Positions 55,444 to 59,142 of a stretch of DNA of 59,142 nt are shown here, piece after piece (the stretch's first letter is position 1; each line of letters begins with the position of its first letter). The DNA is from Planctomycetota bacterium (lineage in GTDB: Bacteria > Planctomycetota > UBA1135 > UBA2386): contig JANQJF010000035.1 of assembly GCA_028281765.1 (NCBI GenBank), forward strand, positions 1 to 59,142. Reading direction: 5' to 3'. The notes under the pieces are model-generated. The model saw only the letters and a program-made list of their open reading frames with translations, ran no database searches and was not told the origin of the DNA. The position numbers were made by a program, and so were the translations under genes.

Positions 55444-55460
55444 GGCGGTTCGGAACCGCC
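55444..55460 (+). terminator. Hairpin after the glycoside hydrolase gene
   Basis: GGCGGTT, loop CGG, AACCGCC is a perfect 7-bp stem starting 3 bases after the stop codon. There is no U-run after it, so it may protect the 3' end or act as a rho-independent-like terminator of limited strength. Confidence 0.55.
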
Positions 55461-55486
55461 AATCCGTGGAATCCGAGAACCGCTGG

Positions 55487-55508
55487 CCCCTTCGCCAACA
55501 CGAAGGGG
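55487..55508 (+). promoter_or_regulatory. Perfect 8-bp hairpin directly before the metzincin start
   Basis: CCCCTTCG, loop CCAACA, CGAAGGGG is a perfect inverted repeat ending 1 base before the ATG at 55510. The only purine-rich Shine-Dalgarno-like string (AAGGGG) is in the 3' arm and would be hidden in the stem. It may be a translation-control element, or part of a terminator region if the true start is farther downstream. Confidence 0.6.
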
Positions 55509-55509
55509 C

Positions 55510-57258
55510 ATGACTCTCCCGCCAACACACACGAAGGCGGCCTGCCTCGCGGCCGCATTGTTCACGATGGTGTCCGCGTCCGCGCAGGACGCGCCCATGC
55601 TCCCCGACATCAAGCATGTCGGAGAGCCCTCGAGCGCTTCCGTCGCCGAGCCCACGGCGCGGTGCGAGGTGTTCGGGATCCCCGTCATCGGCCGCACGGT
55701 GCACGGACAGGTTCGACACGCTCGCCCCGAGACGGTCGGGATCCTTCACGTATCGCTGACCCCGATGGACGTCGAGCTGCCCGGCATCGGCACCGCCTAC
55801 GTCGACTTGGAAAACAGCGCGACCGTGCTCGCCGTGACCGACGCCAACGGGTTCGCGACCGTGCCGTTCACGATCCCGGCCGAGGCCACGCCAGGCGACC
55901 AGCTCTTCCTGCAGTGGGCCACTGTCGACCTGAGTGACATCTCGATCGTCCTCTCGGACTCAGTTCAGCTCACGTGCGTGTCCGACGCGCACGCACTGCA
56001 CACCGAGCTCCCGATGTTCACGCAGCTGGTGGACACGGCGAATGTCGTCGCGCCGTCACCGCAGAACGACCTCTTGGAGGGGCAAGTGCTGGTGACGCTG
56101 ATGCCGGCGTCGCGCGACGACGAACTCCGCGCTCGGTTCGCGCTCGGCTGTCATGTCGGGGACTTCGCCCTCGCCGACGGCTCGACCGCCGGCACGCTCG
56201 AAGTCCTCGCCTTGTCGGACGAGGTGACGCTGCACAAGGAGACGTTCTTCAATGTCAGCGTGCCCGCTTCGATCGAACTCAAGTTTGACGCTCTCGCGTC
56301 GAACCCCGAGTTCATCGACGAAGAAAGCAACGTTCTCGTGCCGTGGACTTCGAACGGCACGCTCACGATGGCGTCGATCGAGACCTCGCCGATCGGCCTC
56401 ACGGACCTGGAGTGGAACGAGCCGGTGCCGGTCGGCGTCCCGGTATTGGAAGGTTCCGAGCTCAAGTTCGACTGCGCAGGCGTTTCGCCGCTCGATTACG
56501 CAACGATCTTCGGCCAGTGGCTCGAGAAGAAGATCCTCCGCATCGTCGTGCACAGCGTGAACAACGCACAGGGCGGCAACGCCCCGGCGACGATGGCGCA
56601 GGCCCAGGGCTGGATCGACGCCGCAAACGACATCCTGTGCCCGCAGTGCTGCATCAAGATCGAGATCGCCAACGCGGATACCGATCAGAACGGGCAACCC
56701 GACATGGACAACATCACGGAGGCACCCGGGTTCAGCTGGCATCAAATGGCAGGAAACCAATGGGTACCCAACCCTCCCCCGCAACCCGGCGGAACGTCGG
56801 TGCCTTACGCAATCGGTGCACAGCAACTCGCGACGCTTCATGCGTCGGAAGGCGGCGCAGCTGGTGCGAATGCCGCGGGGGACATCTACTTCATCGACGA
56901 CTTCGTCTCGGATGCCAACGCGAACGACGTCGTCGGCCGCCGCGGCACACTGGGTGTGCCGGGGATGCCGATGAACCGTTGTATCTCGTCCCTGGCCGTC
57001 GACCCGGATGCGGGGGACGCCGGCCGCACCATCGCGCACGAAATCGCGCACTCACTCGGGCTCGGCCACGTCAACGGCCAGGACGGCCAAGGCAATCCCG
57101 ATCCGATCGGCGATCCGGACAACCTCATGAACCGCGTCGATGACAACGACAACCTCAACCTCGGCGACTCCCAGTGCCTCAAGATGCGCGCGAGCAAGAA
57201 CCTCCGGGGCACGGGCCAACAGTGCTTCTCGCTCCCGCTGGGATGGGCCGTCCTGTAG
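55510..57258 (+). CDS. Secreted metzincin-type zinc metalloprotease
   Basis: 582 residues; the signal peptide is at about 1-25 (AAALFTMVSASAQ). Residues about 50-160 carry a beta-rich segment (GIPVIGRTVHGQVRHARPE, GTAYVDLENSATVLAVT, FLQWATVDLSD) that looks like the shared domain of other secreted proteins, here placed N-terminally. The protease part has HEIAHSLGLGHVNG (His510, Glu511, His514, His520), the metzincin HExxHxxGxxH signature, followed by a Met-turn candidate LMNR. Cys residues such as CPQCC suggest disulfides. Probably a secreted endopeptidase. The start rests on the signal peptide; a hairpin sits directly before it. Confidence 0.87.
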   Translation: MTLPPTHTKAACLAAALFTMVSASAQDAPMLPDIKHVGEPSSASVAEPTARCEVFGIPVIGRTVHGQVRHARPETVGILHVSLTPMDVELPGIGTAYVDLENSATVLAVTDANGFATVPFTIPAEATPGDQLFLQWATVDLSDISIVLSDSVQLTCVSDAHALHTELPMFTQLVDTANVVAPSPQNDLLEGQVLVTLMPASRDDELRARFALGCHVGDFALADGSTAGTLEVLALSDEVTLHKETFFNVSVPASIELKFDALASNPEFIDEESNVLVPWTSNGTLTMASIETSPIGLTDLEWNEPVPVGVPVLEGSELKFDCAGVSPLDYATIFGQWLEKKILRIVVHSVNNAQGGNAPATMAQAQGWIDAANDILCPQCCIKIEIANADTDQNGQPDMDNITEAPGFSWHQMAGNQWVPNPPPQPGGTSVPYAIGAQQLATLHASEGGAAGANAAGDIYFIDDFVSDANANDVVGRRGTLGVPGMPMNRCISSLAVDPDAGDAGRTIAHEIAHSLGLGHVNGQDGQGNPDPIGDPDNLMNRVDDNDNLNLGDSQCLKMRASKNLRGTGQQCFSLPLGWAVL

Positions 57259-57617
57259 CCGAGAACGCCATCCTCGGATTCGAGTCCGAGCGGCGGAGGC
57301 GATGCATACGCCTCATCGCGCGCGCCGTGCGCCGACGATCTCGATCTGAACCCATCGATCCGACCGGTTCGGGTGGACGCCACGGACCCCGACGACGCCC
57401 ATCCCAATCGACAACGGGGCCGCGCACTCGACGGCGTCGAGCTCGAGCAGGAGGAGGGTTTCACCTCCGAGAGTGAGCGGCGAAGGTTACGCAGAATCGC
57501 ATCGGCGGATTGTAGGCCCGCCCACAACCCCACGCGGCCCGGGCCCGCGACGGGCACCGCCGCCGAAATCCCGATTTCTGGCGTGACGTCGCGAGCGGTT
57601 CCGCATTTGTCCAGACG
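57259..57617. other. 359-bp intergenic region without a recognised gene
   Basis: An inverted repeat CTCGGA/TCCGAG (57273-57290) lies just after the metzincin gene and may end its transcript. Short frames on both strands are arginine-rich and lack starts or known motifs. The promoter of the next gene must lie in the last part, but no clear -35/-10 pair was identified. Confidence 0.45.
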
Positions 57618-59048
57618 ATGCAACTCTCCCGCCCCTTGACCCTCGCCGTGGCCATCTCGAGTATCGGCGCCCCCGCCACCGCGCAATCCTTCACCCCCGG
57701 CGACATCTTCCTCCTGAGCCAGCGGGTGAACGCCGCGGCCGACGCCGGGATCATGCGCATCGACTCCACGACCGGTGCAGCGTCCCAGTTCCTCAGCCTC
57801 GGGGGCGTGACCCCCGAGCGGGATACGCTCGCCTACGACCCGTATCGCGATGCGCTTCTGTTCGCCGCCCATCTCGGCAACGTGTCCAACCAGGCGTCGC
57901 TCTATCGTGCGGACGGAGACGGCACGGTGACGGAGCTCGTGCCGCAGGGATGGGCGATGCATGCGTTCGCGCCGACCGGCGACGGTCGGGTCTACATGCA
58001 CCCGAGCTGGAACAGCGAGATCGAGTATCTGGACGCGACGGACACTCTGCACCCGGTCTGGAACGAGGACGGCACCGCACCGTTCGAGTTCACGAGCGGC
58101 GCGCCGTTCGTGTCCTTCCAATACACGGCGATGGTCTACCACGCGCCGACGAACGCGTTGTTCGCGGCCGCCGAGCCGTGGAGCGAGACCTGCGACGGAG
58201 GCTCGGCGATCGGCGTGGTCGTCAAGCGCGCCGTGCTGTCACCCGACGGCTCGCGCGTCGTCGGACCTGTCGCCTGCGTGGAGTTCGACATCAGCATGTT
58301 CAGCACCGGCGAGGTCCCGGTCGGTTTTTCGGTCATGGACGACGGGGACCTTCTGCTGTCCGCAGACACGAACTCCAACTCGGCGGAGCCGCGGATGCTG
58401 CGCATCGACCCGTACACGATGGCGGCCACTCCGTTCGCGACGAGCCAGCACACCTCGGTCGCCGCGACCACCGCGGGCACCTGGTCGTCCGTTCTCGGCA
58501 AGGCCGTGATGCTGGACACGCATCTCGGCGTGCTGCGGGCCTATGCCGACGGCGAGAGTGGTGGCGGCACGATCATCACCCCGTCCGTGTCGATCTCCGA
58601 TCCGAACGCGGCGGGTGAGTACGCGTCGATGATCGAGATCGGCGCAGCACCGTGCGCCGGAACGGTCGAGAGATACGGAGACGGTGTCGCGGGGCTCGGG
58701 GGCTACGTGCCGACGCTGTCGATCACGGGATGTCCGACCAGCGGGAGCACAGTGTCGATTCACACCGCGTTCGTGCGGGGCGGCGCGTTCGGTGCCTTGC
58801 TCCTCGGCAACGCGCAGGCATCGATCCCCGTGCTGGGCGGCACGCTGTGGCTGCTGCCGACCGTGACGGTGCCGCTGCCCGCGAGCGGACCGACCGACAC
58901 CGCAGGCACGGCGTCCACGCTGCTCACCGTTCCGGTCGGCCCTGCGGAAGTGCCAGGGACGACGTTCTTCTTCCAGTCGGTCTTCCTCGACGCGGCGGCT
59001 CCAGAGGGATTGAGCTTCAGCGGCGGCGCGCGCGTGGAGTTCGGCTAG
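57618..59048 (+). CDS. Secreted protein with propeller-like body and conserved C-terminal domain
   Basis: 476 residues, signal peptide MQLSRPLTLAVAISSIGAPA. Residues 25-340 have repeated strand pairs with conserved turns (LYRADGDGTVTELVPQG, GRVYMHPSWNSEIEYLDATD, RMLRIDPYTMAATPFAT) that suggest a six- or seven-bladed propeller. The last ~125 residues (YGDGVAGLGGYVPTLSITG to LSFSGGARVEFG, with IPVLGGTLWLLP) are the conserved C-terminal domain. No catalytic motif. It is the last complete gene before the right edge. Confidence 0.83.
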   Translation: MQLSRPLTLAVAISSIGAPATAQSFTPGDIFLLSQRVNAAADAGIMRIDSTTGAASQFLSLGGVTPERDTLAYDPYRDALLFAAHLGNVSNQASLYRADGDGTVTELVPQGWAMHAFAPTGDGRVYMHPSWNSEIEYLDATDTLHPVWNEDGTAPFEFTSGAPFVSFQYTAMVYHAPTNALFAAAEPWSETCDGGSAIGVVVKRAVLSPDGSRVVGPVACVEFDISMFSTGEVPVGFSVMDDGDLLLSADTNSNSAEPRMLRIDPYTMAATPFATSQHTSVAATTAGTWSSVLGKAVMLDTHLGVLRAYADGESGGGTIITPSVSISDPNAAGEYASMIEIGAAPCAGTVERYGDGVAGLGGYVPTLSITGCPTSGSTVSIHTAFVRGGAFGALLLGNAQASIPVLGGTLWLLPTVTVPLPASGPTDTAGTASTLLTVPVGPAEVPGTTFFFQSVFLDAAAPEGLSFSGGARVEFG

Positions 59049-59092
59049 TGGGGTGTCGCTGAAGTGCGTTGCGTATGTCGGTGTTCCTGGGG

Positions 59093-59142
59093 TTCGCTCG
59101 CAAGGCGCTGCGACGACATGGCTTGTCAGTGGACAAGTTGAG
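59093..59142 (+). repeat. Right-edge copy of the 50-bp repeat (truncated by window end)
   Basis: It matches the reverse complement of 39858-39907 at 46 of 50 positions. An open frame starting at ATG 59075 runs through it (reading GFARKALRRHGLSVDKL) to the edge and cannot be judged further. Similarity to the other copy begins at TTCGC, so the repeat, not a longer shared gene, is what is common here. Confidence 0.85.

Noticed and set aside
57174..57476. Small frame over the metzincin end
   Set aside because: Overlaps the protease gene in another frame and has no support.
59075..59142. Possible new gene running off the right edge
   Set aside because: Only 22 codons are visible and it overlaps a repeat; not enough to call.

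Overview
The window is GC-rich chromosomal DNA from a Gram-negative bacterium, most likely a member of the Planctomycetota. This inference rests on an ECF sigma factor followed by an overlapping Ser/Thr kinase-WD40 gene, a sigma factor fused to a membrane segment and surface-type repeats, many very long secreted proteins, an outer-membrane porin and a lipid A-type acyltransferase. No rRNA, tRNA, CRISPR array or complete insertion sequence was seen. Most genes are single units in alternating directions. Long arginine-rich reading frames opposite the real genes are composition artefacts and are left out.

Layout. 1-4.4 kb: the 3' part of a leucine-rich-repeat ROC-COR GTPase with a C-terminal TIR domain, followed by an alpha/beta-hydrolase (lipase-like); this looks like a defence or signalling pair. 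4.5-12.5 kb: secreted proteins, an alginate-export-type porin and a possible DUF3352-like secreted protein. 12.7-14.8 kb: a compact GntR(YtrA)-ABC ATPase-permease operon with a palindromic operator almost touching a TTG start. 14.9-23.3 kb: a secreted serine beta-lactamase-like hydrolase, a BNR-repeat protein, a secreted glutamine-amidotransferase-like protein, a LpxL-like acyltransferase, a cytochrome P450 broken by one frameshift, and an unknown secreted protein. 23.5-29.2 kb: a membrane-anchored sigma factor fusion, then a DUF4157 polymorphic effector with two HExxH sites and a probable immunity partner. 29.2-39.3 kb: two large secreted proteins, a soluble histidine kinase divergent from two tandem AraC-type regulators, and an FG-GAP repeat protein. 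39.5-46.6 kb: a zinc-ribbon protein, a family-9-like pectate lyase, a small secreted protein, and the ECF sigma/kinase-WD40 pair. 46.6-59.1 kb: a prolyl-oligopeptidase fused to a sulfatase-modifying-factor-like domain, further secreted proteins, a membrane protein, an SGNH hydrolase, a clan GH-A glycoside hydrolase, a metzincin protease and a final secreted protein.

Themes. At least six secreted proteins here end in the same kind of beta-rich domain of about 110-125 residues, often finishing with a short SxSNA-type motif, and a related segment lies near the N-terminus of the metzincin. This is the best candidate for an undescribed surface or secretion domain. The second theme is polysaccharide use (pectate lyase, GH-A hydrolase, alginate-type porin, SGNH esterase, FG-GAP and BNR proteins). 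The third is conflict and signalling (TIR-Roco with lipase, DUF4157 toxin with immunity partner, sigma/kinase systems). A 50-bp sequence occurs twice in inverted orientation, 19 kb apart, with the second copy cut by the right edge of the window.
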